A stretch of DNA of 64,000 nt from Sphaerisporangium aureirubrum (GCF_042658925.1 NZ_JBHSRF010000002.1:186001-250000), one strand, 5' to 3'; shown: positions 44,136 to 52,987, counted from the stretch's first letter. Numbers and translations are program-made. Notes: generated from the sequence alone by a model not told the origin.

Positions 44136-44795
44136 ATGATCTCCTCGTCACCCGGGCTGACCCCGCCCATCCCCGCGGACCGGCGGTTACTGGTCAGCTT
44201 CGACAACTACGCGGCCGCGCAGCGCACCGTGGACACGCTCTCCGACGCCGGCTACCCGGTGCGGAACGTCGCCATCGTGGGCAACGACCTGCGCCTGGAG
44301 GAGACGGTCACCGGGCGGCTGACCAACCCGAAGGCCGCGCTGTCCGGCGCCATCAGCGGCGCCGTCTTCGGCCTCGTGGTGGGGCTGTTCCTCGGCGTGT
44401 TCACCTCGACCACCGGCTCGTTCATCGCGCTGGTCCTGTGGGCCATCCTGTGGGGCGCCGTGGCAGGCGCCGCGTTCGGCTTCGCCGGCCACGCCTTCAA
44501 GGGCGGCACCCGGGACTTCACCTCGCGCAGCGCCATCGTGGCCGGACGCTACGACGTGCTGGTGCCCGCCGCGGCCCTGGAGCAGGCGCTCACCGTCCTG
44601 GACGGCGGCATCGCGCCCGCCGACACCGTGGCCGTGGAGCGCCCGCCGTCCGCCGGGGTCGCCACGCCGGCCCCCACGCAGAGCACCGCCACGCCGGTCC
44701 CCCCGCAGGCCACCGCGCCGCAGCCCACCCCGTCGCCGGTTCCGACCCCCGGCGCCCCTCCCCGGGATCCCGGCCTCGGCGAGCCCAAAGACTGA
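44136..44795 (+). CDS. General stress protein 17M-like membrane protein
   Basis: 219 residues. The N-terminal domain (LLVSFDNYAAAQRTVDTLSD) is like the YflT/general stress protein fold; then two membrane helices in a Gly/Ala-rich segment (about 68-120), a short soluble part (RYDVLVPAAALEQALTVL) and a Pro/Thr-rich tail. ATG 44136 has GGAGG 8 nt upstream; ATG 44121 is an alternative. Confidence 0.75.
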   Translation: MISSSPGLTPPIPADRRLLVSFDNYAAAQRTVDTLSDAGYPVRNVAIVGNDLRLEETVTGRLTNPKAALSGAISGAVFGLVVGLFLGVFTSTTGSFIALVLWAILWGAVAGAAFGFAGHAFKGGTRDFTSRSAIVAGRYDVLVPAAALEQALTVLDGGIAPADTVAVERPPSAGVATPAPTQSTATPVPPQATAPQPTPSPVPTPGAPPRDPGLGEPKD

Positions 44796-44947
44796 GTCCC
44801 CGGTCGTCCACAGAACGTGCCCTCGCCGCCCGCCGGAGCGCCGGACCACGTAGAGTCGTCCGGTCGGCCGGTAGGCGGCCGGAGCACCGCCGGTGAGGGC
44901 CCGGCCCAAGCCGGGCAGGCGGTGCGCACATCACCCAAGGAGCACAC

Positions 44948-45322
44948 GTGGCACTCGAGAAGCCCGAGATCGATTTTCCGGAAGGCGAGCCTCCGAAGGA
45001 TCTCGAGATCGTCGACATCACCGTGGGGGACGGTGAGGAGGCCAAGCCGGGTCACATGGTGAGCGTGCACTATGTCGGCGTCGCGTTCTCCACGGGCGAG
45101 GAGTTCGACGCGTCCTGGAACCGCGGGGACGCCTTCCAGTTCCCGCTCGGCGGCGGCCGCGTCATCGCGGGCTGGGACCAGGGCGTGGCGGGCATGAAGG
45201 TCGGCGGGCGCCGCCGGCTCACCATCCCGGCGCACCTCGGGTACGGCAGCCGCGGCGCGGGCAACGCCATCAAGCCCGGCGAGACCCTGATCTTCGTCGT
45301 CGACCTGCTCGGCGTCAGCTGA
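44948..45322 (+). CDS. FKBP-type peptidyl-prolyl isomerase
   Basis: 124-residue single-domain cytoplasmic FKBP. Active-site features: VSVHYVGVAFSTGEEFDASW, VIAGWDQGVAGMKVGGRRRL, IPAHLGYG and TLIFVVDLL. It speeds proline cis-trans isomerisation during folding. GTG 44948 has AAGGAG 5 nt upstream. TAGAGT near 44855 may be its -10 box. The 158 bp downstream hold no gene. Confidence 0.95.
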   Translation: MALEKPEIDFPEGEPPKDLEIVDITVGDGEEAKPGHMVSVHYVGVAFSTGEEFDASWNRGDAFQFPLGGGRVIAGWDQGVAGMKVGGRRRLTIPAHLGYGSRGAGNAIKPGETLIFVVDLLGVS

Positions 45323-45481
45323 TCCCGTACGTGTAGTGCGAGGGCCGGGGTACCGATTCCACCCGTGAACCCCGGCCAACTGCTGGTCATCGGGCGTTCA
45401 TCGCCCGCGGGCCCCGGCCGGCCGCGCCCGACATCGATCCCGGTGGGCGCGTTCCCGCCGCTGAACTGACACGATGAACCT

Positions 45482-47008
45482 GTGTTGCTCATCGACCTCG
45501 CGCGCACCTCGGCTGCCGTCGCGGCGGACTCGGCGCGCCTCGCCAAGATCCGTCATCTCGCCGACCTGCTGAGCCGGGTCGAGCCGCACGAGGCCGAGAT
45601 CGCGGTCGCGTACCTCTCGGGCGAGCTGCCGCAGCGGCAGATCGGCGTCGGCTACGCCTCGCTGCGCGAGCTGCCCGACCCGCGGCAGATCGCCAGCGCC
45701 ACGCTCACCGAGGTCGACGACCTGCTCAGCCGGATCAAGGCCCAGGCCGGGCCGGGGTCCCAGGCGGCCAGGAAGGAACTGGTCGCCCAGCTGTTCCGGT
45801 CGCTCACCCGGCAGGAGCAGTCGTTCCTGCTGCGCCTGCTCGGCGGGGAGCTTCGTCAGGGCGCGCTGAACGGCGTCATGATCGAGGCGGTGGCCAAGGC
45901 GTCCGGCGTCCCGGCCGCCGAGGTGCGGCGCGCCCTCACGCTGCGCGGGTGGCTGCCCGCCGTGGGCGCCGCCGCGCTCGTCGGCGGGGTCGAGGCGCTG
46001 CGGTCCTTCCACCTGGAGGTCGGCCGTCCCGTCGCCCCCATGCTGGCGCAGAGCGCCCCCAACCTCCCCGCGGCCCTGCTGAAGCTCGGCGGGCCAGGGG
46101 CGCTGGAGTGGAAACTCGACGGGATCCGCGTGCAGACCCACCGGTCGGGCGACCGGGTCCGGGTGTTCACCCGCACCCTCGACGACATCACGGCCCAGGT
46201 CCCCGAGCTGGTGGAGGCCGCGCTCGGCCTGCACGCCGACGACCTCGTGCTGGACGGCGAGGTGATCGCGGTGCGCCCCGACGGGCGGCCCGAGCCGTTC
46301 CAGGTGACCGCGGGGCGGGTCGCCAGCAAGCTCGACGTCGAGCGCCTGCGCGAGACCACGCCGCTGCGGGTGTTCTTCTTCGACGCGCTGCGCGTGCACG
46401 GCAAGGACATGCTCGACCTCCCCGACGCCGAACGCCACGCCGCCCTGGAGCAGGCCGTCCCGTCCGACCTGCTGATCCCCCGCCTGGTGACTGCCGACCC
46501 CGACGAGGCCGCGACGTTCTACTCCGACGCCCTCCGCCGCGGCCACGAGGGCATCGTCGCCAAGTCCCTCACCACCCCCTACGCCGCGGGCCGCCGCGGC
46601 GCCGGCTGGATCAAGGTCAAGCCCCGCCACACCCTCGACCTGGTCGTCCTCGCCGCCGAATGGGGCCACGGCCGCCGCCAGGGCAAACTCTCCAACCTCC
46701 ACCTGGGCGCCCGCGACCCCGAAACCGGCGGCTTCGTCATGCTGGGCAAAACCTTCAAAGGCCTGACCGACGACCTCCTGAACTGGCAGACCGAACACTT
46801 CCTCACCCTGGCCACCGGCCCCTCCGACGAATGGGTCGTCCCCCTCCGCCCCGAACTGGTCGTAGAAATAGCCTTCGACGGCGTCCAGCGTTCCCCCCGC
46901 TACCCCGGCGGCATGGCCCTCCGCTTCGCCCGAGTCCTCCGCTACCGCCCCGACAAACCCCCCACCGAAGCCGACACCATCGAAACCGTCCGCTCCCTCC
47001 TCCTCTAA
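45482..47008 (+). CDS. ligB: ATP-dependent DNA ligase LigB
   Basis: 508-residue ATP-dependent ligase close in length and motifs to mycobacterial LigB: GGELRQGALNGVM in the N-terminal domain, adenylation lysine Lys211 in WKLDGIRVQ, LDGEVIAVR, FFFDAL, GHEGIVAKS, and WIKVKPRHTLDLVVLAAEWG before the OB domain. It seals nicks in repair. GTG 45482. The last 88 bases contain 46 C and 13 G, against near parity at the 5' end. Followed by about 1 kb of repeats. Confidence 0.95.
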   Translation: MLLIDLARTSAAVAADSARLAKIRHLADLLSRVEPHEAEIAVAYLSGELPQRQIGVGYASLRELPDPRQIASATLTEVDDLLSRIKAQAGPGSQAARKELVAQLFRSLTRQEQSFLLRLLGGELRQGALNGVMIEAVAKASGVPAAEVRRALTLRGWLPAVGAAALVGGVEALRSFHLEVGRPVAPMLAQSAPNLPAALLKLGGPGALEWKLDGIRVQTHRSGDRVRVFTRTLDDITAQVPELVEAALGLHADDLVLDGEVIAVRPDGRPEPFQVTAGRVASKLDVERLRETTPLRVFFFDALRVHGKDMLDLPDAERHAALEQAVPSDLLIPRLVTADPDEAATFYSDALRRGHEGIVAKSLTTPYAAGRRGAGWIKVKPRHTLDLVVLAAEWGHGRRQGKLSNLHLGARDPETGGFVMLGKTFKGLTDDLLNWQTEHFLTLATGPSDEWVVPLRPELVVEIAFDGVQRSPRYPGGMALRFARVLRYRPDKPPTEADTIETVRSLLL

Positions 47009-47086
47009 CAGCCAACACAAGGCCCAAGGACAAGGGCTGAGAGATGGGTGGCCCCACCCCCGTCCACGTCCCCACGTCCACGTCCC

Positions 47087-47156
47087 CACCTCCCCGTCCC
47101 CACCTCCCCGTCCCCACCTCCCCGTCCCCACCTCCCCGTCCCCACCTCCCCGTCCC
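47087..47156 (+). repeat. 14-bp C-rich tandem repeat
   Basis: Five units of CACCTCCCCGTCCC starting at 47087, 47101, 47115, 47129 and 47143, flanked on both sides (47045-47220) by degenerate CCCCACGTCC units. Almost free of G. The period is not a multiple of three, so coding is unlikely. It lies just after ligB. Confidence 0.9.
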
Positions 47157-47244
47157 TACGTCCTCGTCCCCACGTCCCCGTCCCCACGTCCACGTCCCCG
47201 TCCACGTCCCCACGTCCCATTACGGCCCCAACAACCGGCCCCAA

Positions 47245-47309
47245 CAACCGGCGCCGACGCGGCGGGACGTGGTACGGCGAATCCGGCGCCGCCGTACGGC
47301 GAGAAACCC
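47245..47309 (+). repeat. REP-like palindromic repeat, copy 2
   Basis: Same 65-bp element as 8335-8399 with four differences. The palindrome GTACGGCG (47272-47279) / CGCCGTAC (47290-47297) is intact. A shorter diverged relative may lie at about 47962-47992. Confidence 0.8.
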
Positions 47310-47460
47310 GCCACGGGTCACCAGAACCGAGAAAGCCGACGTTCATTGGCCAAAGACATCAAACCCCGTCCGGCTGAGGTTGATGGCCCCACCCGTTGTC
47401 AGTTCCCACCGCGTCGACATTGGCCCACCCGATTCCGGCGTATCCACCACCGCACGTGGA

Positions 47461-47630
47461 CGCCACCCCACGAACGTGAGCGCCACCCCACGAACGTGGA
47501 CGCCACCCCACGAACGTGGACGCCACCCCGCTGGCGTAGACGTGACCGACGCCACCCCGCTGGCGTAGACGTGACCGACGCCACCCCGCTGGCGTAGACG
47601 TGACCGACGCCACCCCGCTGGCGTAGACAC
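47461..47630 (+). repeat. Compound tandem array: 20-bp and 29-bp units
   Basis: Three 20-bp units CGCCACCCCACGAACGTGGA (47461-47520, the first with two changes), then three full 29-bp units (47521-47607) and most of a fourth. Both unit types begin CGCCACCCC. Each 29-bp unit contains ACGCCA/TGGCGT around a 6-nt loop when read across the unit junction, so each copy can fold. No spacers, so not CRISPR. Confidence 0.9.
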
Positions 47631-48098
47631 CGCCCACTCGGCTTGGATGCCACCCCATCGCCGTGGACACCACCCATCGGCGCACAGGCGGCCCAGCGAC
47701 CGCCACAACCACCCCCGGTCCTGCGACATCACCCCGGGTCCTGCAATTACTAGGGATCCTGCAACCACCAGGGCCGCAACCACCCAGGCCCTGCAACCAC
47801 CGCCGAGAGCTGGAACCACACCCGGGCGGCCTGGTCGTGGAGCAACCGGCCGGCTGGCCGGAGCCCGCAACCAGCCTCGGCGGCTGCGACCACCCGCCGG
47901 GGGCCGCGACCACCCCGGGCGGGCGATGTCGCGCTCGAACGCCATACGGCTGTTCGGCTGTGACGCGGTGAGACGTGGTGCGGCGAGACCGGTGGTGTCG
48001 GGGTGAGTGGATGGGCCGTCGGACCCGCTCCGACCTGGGTGATCACCGTTTTGTGAGGTAAGTCACTTTATGTCTTCTTTAGGTGGTTTACTCGCTCT
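47631..48098. other. Noncoding, degenerate C-rich repeats
   Basis: 47650-47900 contains loose repeats around CAACCACC and CCGCAACCACC. Frames are open on both strands only because the sequence is stop-poor. The last 60 bp before the RlpA-like gene are AT-richer and presumably promoter. I see no gene between ligB and that start. Confidence 0.5.
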
Positions 48099-48872
48099 TT
48101 GTCCGATACGGTGCCGGAACTTACGGAACGGGATCCGCGCCCCCACGTCGATCCCTTCCGCGGCCCTGCCCCCTATCGAGGACCGTGGTTCTACTTGGGA
48201 TCCCAGACTTCCCCCATCACCCAGCGAACCCGTACCAGGCGGCGCGTGGCCGTCACGGCCGTGTCGCTGCTCGCCGTGACCGGTGTGGCGGCCGGCATCT
48301 GGGCGCTGAACGAAGGGTCACCGGCGGCGTTCACGGCCACGGTGACGGCGGCGAGCCGGCCGACGGCCGGCCCTGCGGACGCGCTCGGAGGGGCTCCGCG
48401 TTCGATTCCCGGACCTCAGGCCGCCGTGCCTTCCGCCGGTGCCACGCCGGCACCGGTGGCCGGGCCGGTGGAGACGGAGGCCGCGCCCCGGGCGAAGAGC
48501 AGCGCGCCGGTCGAAGCGCCGGCGCCTGTGAGAACCGCCAAGCCTGTGAAGAAGCCCGCGAAGAAGAAAGTGGCGATGAAGGTCGTCGCGTCCGGGTCGT
48601 GCGGAGCGTCCTTCTACGACGAAGGGCAGATGACGGCCAGCGGGGAGCGGTTCAACCCCGATGCGCTGACCGCCGCGCACAAGACGCTGCCGATGGGCAG
48701 TGTGGTGCGGGTCGTGAACCCCGACAACGGCAAGTCGGTGAAGGTCCGCATCAACGACCGGGGGCCGTTCATCGCGGGGCGGTGCCTGGACCTGTCCCGG
48801 GCCGCCTTCGACGCCATCGGCAGCCTCGGCACCGGAGCGATGACCGTCAAATACCAGGTCCTGGCACGCTGA
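48099..48872 (+). CDS. RlpA-like double-psi beta-barrel protein
   Basis: 257 residues: cytoplasmic tail, one membrane span (about 48-70), a Pro/Ala-rich wall-spanning region, a Lys-rich segment, and a C-terminal RlpA-like domain (CGASFYDEGQMTASGERFNP, then INDRGPFIAGRCLDLSRAAF). It probably acts on peptidoglycan outside the membrane. TTG 48099 is chosen because the family-like frame opens there; TTTACT ends 6 nt upstream, so leaderless initiation is possible. GTG 48111 is an alternative. Confidence 0.8.
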   Translation: MSDTVPELTERDPRPHVDPFRGPAPYRGPWFYLGSQTSPITQRTRTRRRVAVTAVSLLAVTGVAAGIWALNEGSPAAFTATVTAASRPTAGPADALGGAPRSIPGPQAAVPSAGATPAPVAGPVETEAAPRAKSSAPVEAPAPVRTAKPVKKPAKKKVAMKVVASGSCGASFYDEGQMTASGERFNPDALTAAHKTLPMGSVVRVVNPDNGKSVKVRINDRGPFIAGRCLDLSRAAFDAIGSLGTGAMTVKYQVLAR

Positions 48873-48881
48873 CCGCGAGGG

Positions 48882-49496
48882 TCACTTCACCGGGCGGAGG
48901 GTCCAGGGGTACCGGAACGGCTGGTCGCCGGCCGCGGTGGCGGCGCCGATGATGCCGAGCACCACGCCCGCGACCACCAGCACCGGGATCAGCAGCACGC
49001 CGACGACGGTGAACGGCAGCAGCAGGACGGCCCCCGCGAGCGTCAGGTGGAAGTTGAGCGCCTCCACCGCGTGCGCCCTGATGAAGGGCGACGTCCGTCC
49101 CCCGGCCAGCAACACGATCAGGGGGCCGACGAAGGACAGGCCGCAGATCGGCAGCACGTGGGCCGCCATCGCGGCGAGGCGCTCCCCGCCGGTGACGGGC
49201 ATCGTGTACCGGCGGGGCGCGCAGGCGGACTGCCTGAACCGGGGCGGCGGGGCGGGTACGGCCCGCGCGCCGTACAGGTCCTGCATGATGGGGGCGAGGT
49301 CGGCGTGGGTTCGCGCCGTCATCGCCGCGTGGAGCCGCTCGTCGAACTCGATCTTGTCGAGCCGGCCCTCCGCGTAGGCGGTGGTGACGTGCTCGACCAC
49401 CTGCTCGCGGTCCTGGTCGGTCACCCGGAGGTGCGGATGAGGAGCGGGTCCCCATACGCCCTCGGACGGCATCGCCGGTCGCACTACCCCTGCCAT
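48882..49496 (-). CDS. DUF1707 and DUF4870 membrane protein
   Basis: 204 residues. The N-terminal DUF1707 SHOCT-like domain (LRVTDQDREQVVEHVTTAYAEGRL, DEFDERL-type helix) is followed by a DUF4870 region with three to four membrane helices (LAAMAAHVLPICGLSFVGPL, HAVEALNFHL). Function unknown. Start ATG 49496 is the most plausible of several. Convergent with the RlpA-like gene. Confidence 0.8.
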   Translation of the reverse strand: MAGVVRPAMPSEGVWGPAPHPHLRVTDQDREQVVEHVTTAYAEGRLDKIEFDERLHAAMTARTHADLAPIMQDLYGARAVPAPPPRFRQSACAPRRYTMPVTGGERLAAMAAHVLPICGLSFVGPLIVLLAGGRTSPFIRAHAVEALNFHLTLAGAVLLLPFTVVGVLLIPVLVVAGVVLGIIGAATAAGDQPFRYPWTLRPVK

Positions 49497-49640
49497 CGCA
49501 TGGCCCGCCCTTCGTTCGGAACTCTGTCCGTACTCATTGTTGGCGCGGGCCCTCGGGGCCACCATCCGGAACAACCCCGACAGAACCCGGATGCGCCCCC
49601 GAGCCGCCCACTCAGTCTCCCTTCCGGGTATACAAGGGGT

Positions 49641-49982
49641 ATGGGATGGCGAGATCGCTACGGCATTCGTCGGCTACGTGGCCCCAAGATCGCGAAGTTC
49701 GACAGGGAAGCGAACGACAGCGACATCGAGGCGTTGATCGCCTTCGCCAAGTCACGTCTGGGCGTCGAGTTCTACGTCGAACCTGAGACCTTCGCCACGG
49801 ACACGACCGCCGTCGCCGTCGCGCACGACGGCGAATGGACCCGCCGCCGTGTCGGCTCCCCCGCCGTCATCATCAAGGTGGCCAGGAACCTCGCCCTCCC
49901 GGTCTACGACGTCCAGCTGACCGGGTACCCCAAGCGGATGCGCGCCTACAACGAGCGCAACCGCGGCCCGCGCGACGCCTGA
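49641..49982 (+). CDS. Conserved actinobacterial hypothetical protein
   Basis: 113-residue basic, soluble protein (MGWRDRYGIRRLRGPKIAKF ... YPKRMRAYNERN). No known motif. TATACA (49629-49634) ends 6 nt before ATG 49641, so it is probably leaderless. The frame is open far upstream, but that part is antisense to the DUF1707 gene. The C-terminal half has the alternating pattern of a small alpha/beta domain. Confidence 0.7.
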   Translation: MGWRDRYGIRRLRGPKIAKFDREANDSDIEALIAFAKSRLGVEFYVEPETFATDTTAVAVAHDGEWTRRRVGSPAVIIKVARNLALPVYDVQLTGYPKRMRAYNERNRGPRDA

Positions 49983-50000
49983 CCCCTCCCGGCACGCCGT

Positions 50001-50891
50001 TCAGCTCAGGCCGAGCCGGCCCGCGAGCCAGGTGCTCCGTTCGGCGCGGGCGGGCTCGCCGGGCAGTTCGTGCGGGGCGCCCGCGTACAGGCGGTAGGTC
50101 TTGGGTTCGGCCGTCACGGAGACCAGGGCGCGCCGGGTCGCGTCGGGTACGAAGAAGTCGGGTTCGGAGAACTGGTACAGCAGGCCGCCGCCGACACCCC
50201 GCGCGACGTACCGGACGGGGTCCACCGGCTCCATCAGCTTCTCGTACCTGATGGTCGCGTCGCCGCCGAGGTCGAGGAAGAAGTGCGCGAACCAGTTGCT
50301 GAACGTCGGGTCCACGTTGACGGCCACGGCCGCACGCACCCGCCGCGCGTCGGCGGCCGTCGCCAGCAGCAACCCGTACATGCCGCCGTAGTCGTGACCG
50401 ACCACGGCGACCCGCCCCGGATCGACGCCAGGCCGGGAGTTCACCAGATCCAGCCCTCGCCGTAGCTGGACGACCTGCCGCACGACCCGCTCGCGGTCGG
50501 TCTGATCGCCCACGGGCCCGTCCTGCCAGGGAAAGGTGAGGTCGGGCAGGAGTGCGACCATCCCGCGCCGGGCCATCGACACGGCCTCATCCAGGAACTC
50601 GGTCCGGTTCTGCGTAGGGTTGCCCGGCTCGAACCAGTGCAGGTACAACGTGGCCGCGTACCGCCCACGACGCTCGGGCTCCACCAGGTAGGCGCGCACC
50701 GGCACGGCGCCGGGGCCCGCGTAGGTGATGTCCCGGACGACCACCCCGTCCCGGTGCTCGACGGACAGCTCCCGCACCTCCACGGCGCTCCGGCGATAGG
50801 CGAAGAGATCGTCCTGCCCGGCGACCGCCGTCCCTCCCCCCACGGTCACGCTCATGAACAGGGCCGCCACGGCCGTCCGTAACCAGCGCAT
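50001..50891 (-). CDS. Secreted dienelactone-hydrolase-like alpha/beta hydrolase
   Basis: 296 residues with an N-terminal signal peptide (MRWLRTAVAALFMSVTVGGG). Alpha/beta hydrolase fold: strand-turn-helix VAVVGHDYGGMYGLLLA and late His in GAPHELPGEP. The nucleophile elbow is GHDYG, Asp in place of Ser or Cys, as in haloalkane dehalogenases and epoxide hydrolases. ATG 50891 has GGAGG 4 nt upstream. Substrate unknown. Confidence 0.8.
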   Translation of the reverse strand: MRWLRTAVAALFMSVTVGGGTAVAGQDDLFAYRRSAVEVRELSVEHRDGVVVRDITYAGPGAVPVRAYLVEPERRGRYAATLYLHWFEPGNPTQNRTEFLDEAVSMARRGMVALLPDLTFPWQDGPVGDQTDRERVVRQVVQLRRGLDLVNSRPGVDPGRVAVVGHDYGGMYGLLLATAADARRVRAAVAVNVDPTFSNWFAHFFLDLGGDATIRYEKLMEPVDPVRYVARGVGGGLLYQFSEPDFFVPDATRRALVSVTAEPKTYRLYAGAPHELPGEPARAERSTWLAGRLGLS

Positions 50892-50986
50892 GCTTCCTCC
50901 TAATGAGTAAGAGCGCTTTTGATTGTTAGCCAAAACAGGCTAATGAGTCCAGAGCATTTGATCTGTTAGTTGTCCGGGCGGCCGGA

Positions 50987-51586
50987 TCAGGCGGACCGGG
51001 TGCGCCGGTAGTGGCGGCGGACCCGGTCCCGGTTCCCGCACATCCGGCTGTCGCACCAGGTGCGGCTCTTGTTGCGGGTCTGGTCCACGAACAGCCAGCC
51101 GCACCGCTCACCGGGGCACTGCTTGAGAAGGGCGAGATCGGGCCCGGTCAGGAGCGTGACCGCGGACGCCGCCGTCTCCCACGCCGGGACCCGCAGGCCC
51201 GTCCAGCCCGGACGGCCGTCCGGCCCGAGGGCCAACCGGCTCATCCCGTCGCGGAACACCTCGTCCAGGAGGCCCAGACCGGCCCGCTCGCCCCGCCCCG
51301 CCGCCGTCATCACACCGAACAGGTGCTCCCGCAGGGCGATCGCCCGCGCGAACTCGTCCCGCGCCGCCTCGGGGTGTTGCCGCGCCTCCGCGCCGAGCTC
51401 CGCCTTCACGGCGTCGGTGAGGCCGCCCACATCGTGCAGGTACTCCACGAGGTCCGGGTAGCCGGTGAGCAGCTCGCGCGGCTCGGCGTCCCTGCGCCAC
51501 AGCACGCTGTTGACCACGGCGAGACACAACCGCCCACCCAGCCGAGGCGAGACCCGGTCCGCCGCGCGCAACTCCACGCTCCACAC
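50987..51586 (-). CDS. CGNR zinc-finger (ABATE) protein
   Basis: 199-residue predicted stress-responsive transcription factor. The C-terminal CGNR finger is CGWLFVDQTRNKSRTWC with CGNRDRVRRHYRR; the N-terminal helical region is an ABATE domain. It is divergent from an NmrA-type oxidoreductase, 162 bp away, which it may regulate. GTG 51586 used. Confidence 0.85.
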   Translation of the reverse strand: MWSVELRAADRVSPRLGGRLCLAVVNSVLWRRDAEPRELLTGYPDLVEYLHDVGGLTDAVKAELGAEARQHPEAARDEFARAIALREHLFGVMTAAGRGERAGLGLLDEVFRDGMSRLALGPDGRPGWTGLRVPAWETAASAVTLLTGPDLALLKQCPGERCGWLFVDQTRNKSRTWCDSRMCGNRDRVRRHYRRTRSA

Positions 51587-51748
51587 ACCAACGAGCGTAA
51601 CCGCGTCGCCCGCCCGCCGCGTCCACCCACCCGGCCGCCGCCCCGCACGCCCCGCGGGTGCGTCGCGGGGAGGCTCCCACCGCGATGCCCCGGTGAACGG
51701 CAGGCGGATCGCGTGTGCCGTGCGGGACTACTTGCTACATTGCCGGTC

Positions 51749-52576
51749 GTGATCGCCGTTACCGGGGTAACCGGCCGGCTTGGGGGGCGTATCGCCCGCA
51801 GGCTCGCCGACGAGGGTGTGGAACAGACACTGGTCACGCGCAGTCCGGACCGGGCGCCGCGCCTGGTGGGGGCGCGTGTGGCCGAGGCCGAGTACGGGGA
51901 CGGCGAGAGCGCGCGGCGGGCGTTGCGGGGGGTGGGGACGCTGTGCATGGTGTCGGCCTCGGAGACCCCCGATCGGGTGGCCCGGCATCGGGCCTTCGTG
52001 GACGCCGCGGCCGCGGCCGGGGTTCGGCACGTGGTGTACACGTCGTTCTACGGGGCCGGCCCTGCCGCGACCTTCACGCTGGCGCGGGACCACTGGGCGA
52101 CCGAGGAGCACATCCGGGCGAGCGGCATGCGGTACACGTTCCTGCGTGACAACCTGTACGCCGACTTTCTCAGCTTGATGGTGGGCTCGGACGACGTGCT
52201 GCGCGGGCCCGCGGGGGACGGAGCGGTGTCGGTCGTCGCACTGGACGACATCGCCGAGGCATGTACGGCCGTCCTCCGGTCCCCCGGCGAGCACGCGGGG
52301 ACGACCTACGATCTGACCGGCCCGCAATCACTAACGCTCACAGAAGTGGCGACCACCCTCAGCGAGGCCACCGGCCGCCGGGTGACGTACCACCCCGAGA
52401 GCCTGCCCGAGGCGTACGAGTCCCGAGCCGGTTACGGAGCCCCACGATGGCAGCTCGACGCCTGGGTCTCCACATACACAGCGATCGCAGCCGGCGAGAT
52501 GACCGGACTCAGCACAGCAGTACGCGACCTCACCGGCCACCCCCCTCTCTCCCTCTCCGAGTTGCTAACCGGCTGA
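51749..52576 (+). CDS. NmrA-type NAD(P)-binding oxidoreductase
   Basis: 275-residue atypical short-chain dehydrogenase. Rossmann motif VIAVTGVTGRLGGRIARRLA; internal YTSFYGAG; C-terminal substrate lobe (DLTGPQSLTLTEVATTLSEA). Resembles QorB/NmrA-like quinone reductases. GTG 51749 is preceded by TACATT (51736-51741) ending 7 nt before, so probably leaderless. Likely target of the divergent CGNR regulator. Confidence 0.85.
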   Translation: MIAVTGVTGRLGGRIARRLADEGVEQTLVTRSPDRAPRLVGARVAEAEYGDGESARRALRGVGTLCMVSASETPDRVARHRAFVDAAAAAGVRHVVYTSFYGAGPAATFTLARDHWATEEHIRASGMRYTFLRDNLYADFLSLMVGSDDVLRGPAGDGAVSVVALDDIAEACTAVLRSPGEHAGTTYDLTGPQSLTLTEVATTLSEATGRRVTYHPESLPEAYESRAGYGAPRWQLDAWVSTYTAIAAGEMTGLSTAVRDLTGHPPLSLSELLTG

Positions 52577-52678
52577 CCCGCGCGCCGACTGAACCCTCCC
52601 TGATTCTCCCTGCCCCGCAACATCCCGACCGGCCCGACGAGGACGCGCTGCGCCGCGTCCGCGACCTGTGGTACGCCG

Positions 52679-52880
52679 GTGGCCCGTGGCCCGGTGGCCC
52701 GTGGCCCGGTGGGCCGTGGCCCGGTGGGCCGTGGCCCGGTGGGCCGTGGCCCGGTGGGCCGGTGCACGGTGGGCCGGTGCACGGTGGCCGTGGCCCGGTG
52801 GGCCGGTGCACGGTGGCCGTGGACCGGTGGGCCGGTGCCCGGTGGGCCGGTGGCCCGGTGGCCCGGTGGCCCGGAGGGCC
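52679..52880. repeat. 15-bp G-rich tandem repeat
   Basis: Units of GTGGCCCGGTGGGCC at 52701, 52716, 52731 and 52746, with degenerate units around them containing GGTGCACGGTGGGCC. Noncoding space between convergent NmrA-type and DUF4192 genes (52577-52977), in which I see no gene. Confidence 0.85.
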
Positions 52881-52888
52881 GGAGGGCC

Positions 52889-52987
52889 GGTGATCACGGT
52901 GGGCCGGTGATCACGGTGGGACGGAGGGCTGGTGATCACGGTGGGACGGAGGGCCGGTGATCACGGTGGGACGGTGATCACGGTGGG
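52889..52987. repeat. GGTGATCACGGTGGG repeat overlapping the DUF4192 stop
   Basis: Five exact copies of GGTGATCACGGTGGG at 52889, 52906, 52931, 52956 and 52973, spaced 17, 25, 25 and 17 bp, each centred on TGATCA. The last copy supplies the TGA stop (minus strand) of the DUF4192 gene. Confidence 0.9.

Noticed and set aside
47521..47630. CRISPR-like 29-bp direct repeats
   Set aside because: Units abut without unique spacers and no cas genes are present; this is a tandem repeat.
47343..47945. Minus-strand 200-codon open frame
   Set aside because: Crosses the 20/29-bp arrays, whose periods shift the frame; no ribosome site or domain.
52668..52960. Open frames in the G-rich tract
   Set aside because: Repetitive peptides (ARWAVARWAVARW type) are translations of a tandem repeat in all frames.
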